This document shows positions 45,862-55,015 of a stretch of DNA of 64,000 bases, piece by piece; the stretch's first letter is position 1, and the number at the start of each line of letters is the position of its first letter. A program made the position numbers and the translations under genes. The stretch covers positions 186,001 to 250,000 of the forward strand of contig CALSLK010000005.1 in the NCBI GenBank assembly GCA_943787175.1, written 5' to 3'. The stretch comes from an uncultured Alphaproteobacteria bacterium (GTDB lineage Bacteria; Pseudomonadota; Alphaproteobacteria; SP197). A model generated the notes under the pieces. It was not told where the DNA came from. It saw nothing but the letters and a program-made list of their open reading frames with translations, and ran no database searches.

Positions 45862-46095
45862 GGAAATCTTATCGGCGGCGTAGCGCAAGGACCCGAACGG
45901 GGCACCCGGAGGGGACCCCCAACAAAAACACGGGTTCAACCCCATGCACCCCAGCCGTGTTGGTGTCATGAGGCGCTTTTTCTTCCTTTCGCCATATGAG
46001 AACATAATAAGAATATCTAAGATCGGATTGCTGGCCACAGCAAGTGCTTTCGGGCTTTTCAGATCGTGGCCGCAACCAAAAACAAGAAAGAGATT

Positions 46096-46278
46096 GGCAC
46101 GCAGAGACGCAGAGGCGCGGAGTCTTACTGGGTGGTTGAAGTTTCGCTCCTGCTCCCGGGAAAACGCGCACTTGCGTTTGTTTGGTTGCCGCGCATGCGC
46201 GGCAGACATCCACATCGTTCAGCGCCAGCTGTTTCGATCACGCGCGGGCATCTCTGCGCCTCTGCGTCTCTGCGTGCC
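46096..46278. repeat. Long palindromic repeat, copy A
   Basis: The 650-base stretch 45862-46511 holds no believable gene. It contains this 183-base inverted repeat. The left arm begins GGCACGCAGAGACGCAGAGG (46096) and its reverse complement closes the element at 46278, with one mismatch over 27 bases. In the middle sits a separate perfect palindrome TGCCGCGCATGCGCGGCA (46187-46204). Copies B (51198-51375) and C (63600-63817) share arms and the central palindrome. In the rest of the gap I see only the small hairpin listed next. Confidence 0.85.
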
Positions 46279-46376
46279 CAAACGATTACGGGACAGGTGC
46301 CGTCGTCGGCATTCAGGCACACAACCCTGACGAGCCCGTCATCGTGCTCGGCGCGGGAGTTCGCGTCCGTGCATGG

Positions 46377-46399
46377 ATTCCCCGGTCAAGCCGGAGAAT
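46377..46399. repeat. Small intergenic hairpin
   Basis: ATTCCCCGG-TCAAG-CCGGAGAAT (46377-46399) is a 9-bp stem with one mismatch and a 5-base loop. This resembles the CCCCGGTCAAGCCGGGG hairpins scattered in many alphaproteobacterial genomes. It lies about 110 bases before the MFS gene. Confidence 0.5.
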
Positions 46400-46511
46400 G
46401 GCTCCCTGGGGGGTAAGAGTACGCGTTGGGTTGTCTGGTGGGATGACCTGCGGGAGACTGGGGTATCCGGGCCGCTTCGGGTGTTGGACCAGCCGTTAAT
46501 CAGGAGCCGAG

Positions 46512-47717
46512 TTGAGACAGGAAACCGTGACCCATGTCCCGGCCGGGCGGCGGCGTGTGGAGCTGGTGGTGATTTTGGGTCTGCTGACGGCCTTTGCGCC
46601 GCTCAGCATCGACATGTATCTGCCAGCGTTCCCGACGCTGACCCTTGCGCTGGCCACCGATGAGGCCACGGTGCAGCTTTCGCTCGCGGCATTTTTCATC
46701 GCCTTTGCGGCGGGCCAGATCCTGTTTGGCCCCCTGTCGGACCGTTATGGGCGGCGCGCGCCGCTGTTCTTCAGCCTGATCCTGTTTTCGGCCGCGTCCA
46801 TCGGCTGTGCCATGGCAGACAGCATCGATGCGCTGATCACCTATCGCGCCGCGCAGGGATTGGGCGCCTGCGCGGGCGGCGTGATCGCGCGCGCGGTGGT
46901 GCGTGACCTGTTTGAGAGAAACGAGGCCGCGCGCATCTTCTCGGCACTCATCCTGGTGATGGGGGCAGCGCCCATGTTTGCGCCGCTGCTGGGCGGCAAG
47001 CTGCTGATCTGGGCCGACTGGCGCGCGATTTTCTGGTGCCTTAGCGCAATCGGCATGGTGTGCCTGGCCGCCGTGATCTGGCGCATGCCCGAGACCCATA
47101 AAGCCGAGCACATCCAGTCGCTCAATCCGGGCCGCATCCTTGCCACCTATCTGCGCCTGCTGAGGGATATGCGGTTTCTGGCCTATGCGCTGATCGGCGG
47201 GCTCTCGCTGGGCGGCATGTTTGCCTATATCGCTGGCTCGCCCTTTGTCTTCATCAACCTGTTCGGTTTTGCGCCCGACGATTATGCCCTGGTGTTCGGC
47301 CTGACCGCCTTCGGCTTTGTCGCCATCGCCCAGGTGAACGGCTACCTGATTCCCCGCTTTGGCCCCGCACGCCTGCTGAGCGCCGGCACGGTCGCGTTTG
47401 CCGTGGGGTCCTTCGGGCTGGTGCTCACGGCCTCAACGGGTCTGGGCGGCGTGGTCGGGTTCATCTTCCCCGTCTTCGTTGCGATCTCTGCCCTGGGCCT
47501 GATGCTGCCCAACACCTCGGCCCTGGCCCTGGCCAGCTTCCCCGACGTGGCGGGCAGCGCATCGGCCCTTCTGGGCTGTATCCAGTTCACCTTTGCCGCC
47601 ATCGCCGCCGCCATGATGGGCGCCATCCATGCCGAAAGCGCGATGCCGGTGGCCGTGATGATCGCAGGCGGCTCGGCGCTGGCGGCAGGGGTGCGGTGGG
47701 GGCTGGCGCGGGAGTGA
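46512..47717 (+). CDS. Bcr/CflA family MFS drug efflux transporter
   Basis: A 401-residue, 12-helix major facilitator pump. The N-terminal signature LLTAFAPLSIDMYLPAFPTL is diagnostic for Bcr/CflA, and the MFS loop motif GPLSDRYGRRAPL follows helix 2. Would export drugs or small metabolites across the inner membrane by proton antiport. The TTG at 46512 is chosen because a good AGGAG site lies five bases upstream; a GTG at 46527 with AGGAAA is the alternative. Isolated: preceded by repeat A and a non-coding stretch, followed by the DUF4160 gene. Confidence 0.9.
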   Translation: MRQETVTHVPAGRRRVELVVILGLLTAFAPLSIDMYLPAFPTLTLALATDEATVQLSLAAFFIAFAAGQILFGPLSDRYGRRAPLFFSLILFSAASIGCAMADSIDALITYRAAQGLGACAGGVIARAVVRDLFERNEAARIFSALILVMGAAPMFAPLLGGKLLIWADWRAIFWCLSAIGMVCLAAVIWRMPETHKAEHIQSLNPGRILATYLRLLRDMRFLAYALIGGLSLGGMFAYIAGSPFVFINLFGFAPDDYALVFGLTAFGFVAIAQVNGYLIPRFGPARLLSAGTVAFAVGSFGLVLTASTGLGGVVGFIFPVFVAISALGLMLPNTSALALASFPDVAGSASALLGCIQFTFAAIAAAMMGAIHAESAMPVAVMIAGGSALAAGVRWGLARE

Positions 47718-47794
47718 GCGCTGCGCGCCCCATTGCACGATCAACCTGCCTTGAATCGCTCGACCCAAGCGCTTAGGTATTGTAAGTTAGTTCC

Positions 47795-48043
47795 ATGCCG
47801 ACTGTGCTTCGTCTCGACGGCCTACGCGTGGTCATCTACCCGAACGACCATCGACCGGCGCATGTCCACGTCATCGGAGCCGACGGCGAAGCGGTGTTCA
47901 ACCTGAACTGCCCGGAAGGGCCGGTCGTGCTCCGCGAGAGTTACGGCCTAAGCCTTTCGGCGGTGAACCGCCTCCAGGCGGCCCTGGCCGACAACCTGGA
48001 AACACTTTGCGTGCGTTGGAGGGAAATTCATGGCCGTGACTGA
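47795..48043 (+). CDS. DUF4160 domain protein
   Basis: An 82-residue protein of the DUF4160 family, with the hallmark VVIYPNDHRPAHVHVIGADGEAVF (His-rich PxHVH core). Such genes usually pair with DUF2442 genes in what looks like a toxin-antitoxin or regulatory couple; the biochemistry is not known to me. Overlaps the DUF2442 gene by 14 bases, so the two are translated together. ATG at 47795. Confidence 0.85.
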   Translation: MPTVLRLDGLRVVIYPNDHRPAHVHVIGADGEAVFNLNCPEGPVVLRESYGLSLSAVNRLQAALADNLETLCVRWREIHGRD

Positions 48044-48443
48044 ACGAGAGCTCGACAAGGCCGAAGCGCGCATGGAGGCACGGCGCGAGGGCGGCCACGC
48101 CGTTTCCGCCCGCTACGATGCCAGGCGCGCGCATATCGTCGTTGCACTCGACACCGGCGTGGAGATTGCCTTTCCGGCCGCCCGAACCGAAGGGCTGGCT
48201 GGAGCGTCGCCCGCCGACCTTGCCGAAATCGAACTCAGCCCGTCAGGCGTTGGCCTGCACTGGCCACGCCTCGACGCGGACGTCGATCTGCCTGCCCTGC
48301 TCCAGGGCGTGTTTGGATCCCGGAACTGGATGGCCGCCCAGCTCGGCGCCACCGGCGGTCAGTCCCGCAGCACCGCCAAAGCCGCCGCAGCCCGCAAGAA
48401 CGGGCGCAAGGGCGGGCGGCCCAGGAAGGCGGTGAACGGGTGA
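48030..48443 (+). CDS. DUF2442 domain protein
   Basis: A 137-residue partner of the DUF4160 gene. The DUF2442 core is ARYDARRAHIVVALDTGVEIAFPAA...LAEIELSPSGVGLHWPRLDADVDLPALLQGVFG. The C-terminal tail is rich in Ala, Arg and Lys (KAAAARKNGRKGGRPRKAVNG) and may bind nucleic acid. The ATG at 48030 lies inside the end of the DUF4160 gene. The couple is typical of mobile or accessory DNA. Confidence 0.85.
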   Translation: MAVTERELDKAEARMEARREGGHAVSARYDARRAHIVVALDTGVEIAFPAARTEGLAGASPADLAEIELSPSGVGLHWPRLDADVDLPALLQGVFGSRNWMAAQLGATGGQSRSTAKAAAARKNGRKGGRPRKAVNG

Positions 48444-48541
48444 GACGGGGCGATTACAGTACGGCAGGTCTGATCGAAATTCAGCAGTAACCAGACACAG
48501 ACAAGTGAATCTTCACCGCACTTCTATTCGGAGCCAAGAAA

Positions 48542-49135
48542 GTGGATCCAGAGTTTCCACCCGAGCCTCTTTGGGGACGCCTAAACGGGCGACTTTGGCA
48601 CGCTACTTCCTTGGTTGCATTGCGACAAATCTTTGGCGATGGACGGATCGAACCATCTGCGCAATCAAAATACCCAGAGTCGTTCTCGCAAAAGATGAAC
48701 GGCATTAGCCTCTTTGATTTTGGCCCGACATCTCGACACGATTGGGGTCAATATAATAATTGGAGTCGATGGTTTGGTCACGAATGGCGTTCCAACCTAT
48801 CGGTATGGCTACAGATTAACAGAGACAGCTTACGACAGAAACTCTGGGACGCCGAGGCATCCCGCATTGAGAACAAGAGAATGGGCTATCCAAAGTTCAT
48901 CCCAGGCGTGGAAGCCTGTCATGTTGGGCCGATCCCCTTCAACTGCATTCAAGCGATCCTCCTCGTACCAGAACAAGACCGGGCCAGCTTCTTGGAGGCT
49001 TCACCTAATCGAGAGAATCTGTTCGAGTGGATAGAGAGGTTTAAGACTAGCTTGCCGCCTGTCGAAAAGCACCCAATGGAGATCGCAGTGGAAAAGAGGC
49101 GAGCCGCACTTCGAGGCGAACGCAGTTCGCACTAA
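48542..49135 (+). CDS. Orphan protein of unknown function, lower GC
   Basis: A 197-residue protein I cannot place in a family. It opens LWHATSLVALRQIFGDGRIEP, a pattern like the first strand-helix of ADP-ribosyltransferase-fold proteins (His-x-Thr/Ser ... I..G.I). Later it has EACHVGPIPFNCIQAILLV, which could be the strand carrying the catalytic-glutamate area. This is weak evidence. Base composition is visibly more AT-rich than its neighbours, suggesting recent transfer. The GTG at 48542 is chosen for the GGAG eight bases upstream. Sits alone between the DUF4160/DUF2442 pair and the leuA leader. Confidence 0.65.
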   Translation: MDPEFPPEPLWGRLNGRLWHATSLVALRQIFGDGRIEPSAQSKYPESFSQKMNGISLFDFGPTSRHDWGQYNNWSRWFGHEWRSNLSVWLQINRDSLRQKLWDAEASRIENKRMGYPKFIPGVEACHVGPIPFNCIQAILLVPEQDRASFLEASPNRENLFEWIERFKTSLPPVEKHPMEIAVEKRRAALRGERSSH

Positions 49136-49145
49136 CGCACTCAGC

Positions 49146-49174
49146 TTGACACATCCCGCGTTTCCCCATATCTC
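49146..49174 (+). promoter_or_regulatory. Promoter of the leu leader transcript
   Basis: A perfect -35 element TTGACA (49146-49151), 17-base spacer, and TATCTC (49169-49174). Transcription would begin about eight bases later, at or beside the ATG of the leader peptide (49182), giving a leaderless message. Confidence 0.6.
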
Positions 49175-49181
49175 GCATTCT

Positions 49182-49226
49182 ATGATCGCGAACCGGACCT
49201 TGGCCCTAGGCCTACTACTCGCCTGA
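49182..49226 (+). CDS. Candidate leucine leader peptide of leuA attenuation
   Basis: A 14-residue frame, MIANRTLALGLLLA, with five leucines in its last eight residues (TTG, three CTA, CTC). CTA is a rare leucine codon in such GC-rich genomes, so ribosome stalling under leucine shortage would be sensitive. A sigma-70-like promoter places the start of transcription at the ATG, so no ribosome site is expected. The 258 bases to leuA hold competing hairpins and a T-run. Too short for standard gene finders. The assignment is an inference from codon content, promoter and position. Confidence 0.6.
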   Translation: MIANRTLALGLLLA

Positions 49227-49333
49227 TCGGCGCCTCGCAGAGAGGTGCCGGCCGATTTGCCGTGTCCTCTCACTAAAATAGCGTTGTCGATCTCATGTTC
49301 CCGATCTTCCATCCCTTCCCCGCCCTGATTGCC

Positions 49334-49441
49334 GTAACGCCGGTTTCCCGTTACGAACCGTTTTGCTTTGACCGGCGACTAACGCGCGGGTCCGTCGTGC
49401 CGTGTGGCACCAGCGGGCCGGACTGAGACTGGTTTTTGTTT
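49334..49441 (+). terminator. Possible leuA attenuator region with competing hairpins
   Basis: Three mutually exclusive stems share sequence: GTAACG (49334-49339) with CGTTAC (49349-49354); CGCCGGT (49338-49344) with ACCGGCG (49371-49377); and CGGTT (49341-49345) with AACCG (49356-49360), followed by TTTTGCTTT. Further on, ACCAG (49410-49414) can pair with CTGGT (49429-49433) just before TTTTTGTTT (49433-49441), 43 bases short of leuA. A stable stem CGGCGCCTC / GAGGTGCCG also lies directly after the leader stop (49229-49251). The arrangement fits attenuation, but which pair acts as the terminator is not settled. Confidence 0.4.
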
Positions 49442-49462
49442 CAGCGCGCATCTGGCGCGTGA

Positions 49463-51178
<1,716 letters not shown>

Positions 51179-51197
51179 CAGGGAAGTAGCAAGGATT

Positions 51198-51375
51198 GGC
51201 ACGCAGAGGCGCGGAGTTTTAGCGAGTGGTGTCGGAGTCAGACATCATCCGCGATGTGCCTTACTTCAGACTGCTTAGTTGTTTGCCGCGCTAGCGCGGC
51301 AGAAATCCAGTAAGTTCGGCTCGGGCGCCTCATCATCCGCGCTGAACTCTCTGCGCCTCTGCGTCTCTGCGTGCC
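51198..51375. repeat. Long palindromic repeat, copy B
   Basis: A 178-base element between leuA and the GxxExxY gene. Left arm GGCACGCAGAGGCGCGGAG from 51198 (one CGCAGAGA unit shorter than copy A). Right arm ends TCTGCGTCTCTGCGTGCC at 51375. The central perfect palindrome TGCCGCGCTAGCGCGGCA is at 51284-51301. Same architecture as copies A and C. It ends 30 bases beyond the stop codon of the GxxExxY gene. Confidence 0.85.
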
Positions 51376-51404
51376 AACCTTCCTTCTTGCTGACCCCAGG
51401 CGGC

Positions 51405-51791
51405 TCATTCGCTCATGTTGTTCACGACACGGCGTATTCCGTCCTTCATGACCGGTGCACCAAAGTTGAGGAGCAAGCCGACCCTGAGGTCCATCAGCCG
51501 CAGATAGGTCAGCACCTGTTTGGTGTGGACGGGGCTGATGGTCTCTACCGACTTGATCTCTATCACCACGCTTTGCTCGACCAGCAGGTCGATGCGAAAG
51601 GCGTTCTCGAAGTGCATACCGTCGTAGTCGAATGCCGGGTTGATCTGGCGTCCTACGCGCAGACAACGTCGTTCGAGGTCACGTGCAAGTACCAACTCAT
51701 AGACGGACTCGAGAAGGCCAGGGCCCAGACCCTGATGCAGTTTCACGGCGGCATCGACGATCTCGCCGGTCAGATGATTGAGGTCCGTCAT
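51405..51791 (-). CDS. GxxExxY family protein (PD-(D/E)XK nuclease-like)
   Basis: A 128-residue member of the GxxExxY family. The name motif is GLLESVYE in LHQGLGPGLLESVYELVLARDLERRCL. A PD-(D/E)XK-type catalytic pattern follows: FRIDLLVEQSVVIEIKSVE (Asp, then ExK), then TYLRLMDLRVGLLLNFG. The family is widely spread next to repeats, but its biological role is not known to me. The gene is six bases after the DUF4136 gene on the same strand, and its stop lies 30 bases from palindromic repeat B. ATG at 51791. Confidence 0.88.
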   Translation of the reverse strand: MTDLNHLTGEIVDAAVKLHQGLGPGLLESVYELVLARDLERRCLRVGRQINPAFDYDGMHFENAFRIDLLVEQSVVIEIKSVETISPVHTKQVLTYLRLMDLRVGLLLNFGAPVMKDGIRRVVNNMSE

Positions 51792-51797
51792 TGCTCC

Positions 51798-52508
51798 CTA
51801 CCGCACGCAGGTGCTGCTTAGTTGGCTGGTGTCCTGGGTGCCTGGTTGGAGGAAGTTGGAGAAGAGGGCGTCGAAGAGGCAGGCGCTGACGCCGGCGAAG
51901 GAGGGGGTGGCGCCGGAGCTGGTGACCGTGCCTTCATAGGCAGGGTAGAGATCGTCGGCGCTGGAGCGGTCGAGGTCGAACATGCGGAACAGGAAGCTGC
52001 GTTCGTAAACGGTTTCGGTGACGGTGTGATAGCCGGTGACGCCCTGGATCGCGGGGATGTATTCGCTGGATTCATAAGGTTGATAGGTGCCGCTGACCGC
52101 GTCGTAGCGCAGCTGGGTGGTGGTGATGAGCTGGCTTGGGGCCAGGGTGCCGTATTCCTCCACGACCTCGGATGCGCTGTAGGCGCCGATGGCATAGTCG
52201 AGCGTGACGATGAAGTCGGCCTGGTCCTGGCGCTCGACGGGGTGCAGACCCATGGCTGCCAGACGTGCCGCGATCTCGCGCCGGTACTGGTTGAATTCGG
52301 CACTCTGGGCCTGATTGGCCAGGGCCACGATCACAAAACTCTGACCGGCCAGTGCCTGATCAAAGTCCTGAAAACGCACGACATGGGCCAGCACCCTTTG
52401 GGGTTCGGGCGGCGGTGCGACGCAGGCAGCGGTTGCCAGCAGGACCAGAAACGGCGCGAACAGGCGCACCAGACCTGCCCGTTTGCTTGATGGCATCAAC
52501 ATAGTCAT
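51798..52508 (-). CDS. DUF4136 domain lipoprotein
   Basis: A 236-residue exported lipoprotein. Signal peptide with lipobox LLATAAC (Cys near residue 29), proline-rich start of the mature part, then a DUF4136-type domain: FQDFDQALAGQSFVIVA, an EIAARLAAMGLHPVERQDQADFIVTLDYAIG stretch, and FLFRMFDLDRSS. ATG at 52508, with GGGAG upstream. The DUF4136 family is envelope-located and of unknown function. Followed closely by the GxxExxY gene. Diverges from pmbA. Confidence 0.85.
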   Translation of the reverse strand: MTMLMPSSKRAGLVRLFAPFLVLLATAACVAPPPEPQRVLAHVVRFQDFDQALAGQSFVIVALANQAQSAEFNQYRREIAARLAAMGLHPVERQDQADFIVTLDYAIGAYSASEVVEEYGTLAPSQLITTTQLRYDAVSGTYQPYESSEYIPAIQGVTGYHTVTETVYERSFLFRMFDLDRSSADDLYPAYEGTVTSSGATPSFAGVSACLFDALFSNFLQPGTQDTSQLSSTCVR

Positions 52509-52645
52509 GGCGAACTCCCTGCCCCCCAGTGATTTCCCCTGCGCGACACAGGCTAGGCAAAATGGAACATAGCGGCAACGTGCATCTGTGTGATGGGTCA
52601 TAAGGGTGTTCCCATCGGGGCCGATCCGCTTTATGTCGTGGCCCC

Positions 52646-53989
52646 ATGACAGAACAGAAAAAACCTCTCGATCTGGCGGGCGATCTGGTTGATCGCGCGC
52701 TCAAGGCCGGTGCCGACAGTGCCGATGCCGTGGCCTTTTCCGACACCTCGCTTTCGGTGAACTGGCGCATGGGTGCGCTTGAAGAACTGGAACGCTCTGA
52801 ATCGACCGATCTGGGGCTGCGGGTCTTTGTGGGCCAGCGCATGGCGATTGTCTCGACCACCGACCCATCCGACAGCACGCTTGGCGAGCTGGTCGAGCGC
52901 GCCGTGGCGATGGCCAAAATTGCGCCCGAGGACAAGCTGGCGGGGCTGGCGGAAACCGAGCTGCTGGCAACCGAGTTCCCTGATCTTGATCTCGACGCCA
53001 ACGATGAGCCCGCGCCTGAACGTCTGATGGCCATGGCGCAGGAAGCCGAGGACGCGGCACGTTCCGTTGAGGGCATCACCAACACAGAAGGCGCTTCGAC
53101 AGGCTGGCACCGCATCACCTCGGCCCTTGCCGCAAGCAACGGGTTCCAGGGCAGCCACTCCGGCACGTCATCGAGCATTTCGGCGGCGGTCATTGCCGGT
53201 GAAGGCCTGGGCATGGAGCGCGACGGTGACTACCGCGTAGCGCGCCATATGGAAGACCTGCCGTCGCCAGCCGAAATCGGGGCGGAAGCAGCACGGCGCA
53301 CCCTGCTCAAGCTGAACCCCAAGAAGCTACCGACCAAGGCCATGCCGATCGTGTTTGATGATCGCAACGCGCGCAGCCTGCTGGGCCACTTTATCGATGC
53401 GATTTCCGGACCCGCGATCACACGCGGCACCAGCTTCCTGAAAGACAGCATGGGCAAAGGTGTGTTCGGATCGGGCATTACCATTGTTGAAGACCCACAC
53501 CGCCAGCGCGGCCTGCGGTCGCGCCCGTTTGATGGTGAAGGCCTGGAAACCCGGGCCAACGAACTGATCTCTGGGGGAGAGCTGACGACCTGGCTGCTTG
53601 ATTGCCGCTCGGCCCGCCAGCTGGAACTGGCCCCCACGGGTCATGCCACACGCGGGACTTCAGGCTCGCCGTCGCCATCCCCCGCCAACCTGTGGCTGGA
53701 GCCGGGCACGGAAACCCCCGAAGCCCTGATGGCCGACATCAAGGACGGTCTTTATGTGACCTATCTGATCGGTTTTGGGGTCAACGGTGTGACCGGTGAT
53801 TACAGCCGTGGCGCTGCGGGTTTCCGCATCCAGAATGGCGAGCTGACCGACACGGTGAGCGAAATCACCATCGCGGGCAATCTGATCGATATGTACGCCA
53901 ACCTGATCCCCGCCAACGATCTGCAGTTCCTGTTCGGCACCGACAGCCCCAGCGTACGCATCGACGGTATGACAGTCGCTGGGGTTTGA
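52646..53989 (+). CDS. pmbA: TldE/PmbA protease subunit
   Basis: A 447-residue TldE/PmbA, the non-catalytic partner of TldD in the heterodimeric metalloprotease. Family features: the ALKAGADSADAVAFSDTSLSVNWRMGALEELERSES N-terminus, GLRVFVGQRMAIVSTTD, and the C-terminal TRGTSGSPSPSPANLWLEPG and YSRGAAGFRIQNGELTDTVSEITIAGNL. As expected for TldE, the HExxxH zinc motif of TldD is absent. Stop overlaps the start of the phosphatase gene (TGATG). Confidence 0.94.
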   Translation: MTEQKKPLDLAGDLVDRALKAGADSADAVAFSDTSLSVNWRMGALEELERSESTDLGLRVFVGQRMAIVSTTDPSDSTLGELVERAVAMAKIAPEDKLAGLAETELLATEFPDLDLDANDEPAPERLMAMAQEAEDAARSVEGITNTEGASTGWHRITSALAASNGFQGSHSGTSSSISAAVIAGEGLGMERDGDYRVARHMEDLPSPAEIGAEAARRTLLKLNPKKLPTKAMPIVFDDRNARSLLGHFIDAISGPAITRGTSFLKDSMGKGVFGSGITIVEDPHRQRGLRSRPFDGEGLETRANELISGGELTTWLLDCRSARQLELAPTGHATRGTSGSPSPSPANLWLEPGTETPEALMADIKDGLYVTYLIGFGVNGVTGDYSRGAAGFRIQNGELTDTVSEITIAGNLIDMYANLIPANDLQFLFGTDSPSVRIDGMTVAGV

Positions 53990-54774
53990 TGTTGAACCTT
54001 GAGGCCGATCACGGGCTGCTGAAGGACGCGACGCGGCAAGCCGGTGCGCTGGCGCTGAGCTTCTTTCGCAAGCGGCCCGAGCAATGGACCAAGGGCGCGG
54101 GCGATCCCGTCAGCGAGGCCGACATTGCCGTCGATACCCTGCTCAAAGCCCGCCTGATGGATGCCCGCCCGGACTATGGCTGGCTGTCAGAGGAAACCGA
54201 GGATGATTCCGACCGCCTGAACCAGTCCGTGTTGTGGATCGTTGATCCCATCGACGGGACGCGCGCGTTTCTCGAAGAGCGCCCGGAATTCACAGTGGCA
54301 ACCTCTCTGGTGGTCGATGGCCGCCCGGTGAGCGGTTGTGTCTTCAATCCGGCCACCGACGAGTTTTTCGATGCCTATAGCAACGGCGGCGCACGGCTGA
54401 ACGATGCCGTGATCAAGGTTTCCGAGCGTGCCGACTTTGACGACGCACGGCTGCTGGCCAGTGCGCGCATGATCAAACGCACGATCGACGAGATGACGCA
54501 GAAACCCGCGACCTATGACGCAGTCAATTCCGTGGCCTATCGCATGGCGCTGGTCGCCTGTGGCAAATACGACGCGACGCTTTCCCTGGGACCCAAGAGC
54601 GACTGGGACCTGGCTGGTGCCGATATCATCGTGAACGAGGCCGGCGGGCGCTGTGGCACCGCCAAGGGTGAGCCCTATATCTATAACCTTGAAGCCGCAC
54701 GTCACCCCACGCTGGCTGCCGCCAACCCTGCCCTGCATGACGCCCTGATTGATCTGGTGGCACGGCTGGACTGA
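53989..54774 (+). CDS. Inositol monophosphatase family phosphatase (CysQ-like)
   Basis: A 261-residue lithium-sensitive-type phosphatase. Metal-site motifs: SEETEDD, WIVDPIDGTRAFLEERPEFTVATSL and SDWDLAGADIIVNEAGG. Candidates are 3'(2'),5'-bisphosphate nucleotidase (CysQ, sulfur assimilation) or inositol monophosphatase (SuhB). The R-A-F after the DGT and the pairing with pmbA are common for the CysQ-like alphaproteobacterial group, but the substrate is not certain. ATG at 53989 overlaps the pmbA stop, so translation is coupled. Confidence 0.85.
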   Translation: MLNLEADHGLLKDATRQAGALALSFFRKRPEQWTKGAGDPVSEADIAVDTLLKARLMDARPDYGWLSEETEDDSDRLNQSVLWIVDPIDGTRAFLEERPEFTVATSLVVDGRPVSGCVFNPATDEFFDAYSNGGARLNDAVIKVSERADFDDARLLASARMIKRTIDEMTQKPATYDAVNSVAYRMALVACGKYDATLSLGPKSDWDLAGADIIVNEAGGRCGTAKGEPYIYNLEAARHPTLAAANPALHDALIDLVARLD

Positions 54775-54797
54775 GCGCGGTCGGCGTAACAAACGAG

Positions 54798-54904
54798 GTG
54801 TCATCCCGGACAAGGCCGACCAGGCCGCCGATCCGGGATCTCGTCACGACGGGTTTCAAAAGCAACGTGCGGACCGGGATCCCGGCTCAAGGCCGGGATG
54901 ACAC
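54798..54904. repeat. Palindromic dispersed repeat, copy 2
   Basis: A 107-base element with outer stem GTGTCATCCCGG / CCGGGATGACAC and inner stem around ATCCGGGATC / GGGATCCCGG. The loop TCACGACGGGTTTC...GCAACGTGCGGACCG is nearly the same as in copy 1 (34311-34438). Sits in the 240-base gap between the phosphatase and msbA genes. Confidence 0.85.
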
Positions 54905-55015
54905 TGGTAATTGGATGCTTTGAACCCATGTCTCCTGCGATTCCTTATGATCGCAAAATGTTCTAAAACAGATACTTACCATGATGGGTCGCCCGGTGAC
55001 CCGACGGAAACCCTG

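Noticed and set aside
42763-46215. An antisense open frame of 1150 codons covering ubiD and the DUF3095 gene.
   Set aside because: It is a shadow of GC-rich coding on the other strand. The plus-strand genes have full family motifs, while the antisense product is a featureless His/Gly/Arg-rich string.
45944-46499. Several overlapping open frames in the gap before the MFS gene.
   Set aside because: They read through palindromic repeat A (giving the SAPLRLCVS-type artefact peptide) and have no ribosome sites or family sequence.
49295-49426. A 43-codon frame (MFPIFHPFPALIAV...) between the leu leader and leuA.
   Set aside because: It lacks a ribosome site, is not enriched in leucine and spans the proposed attenuator hairpins, so it is more likely structured leader RNA.
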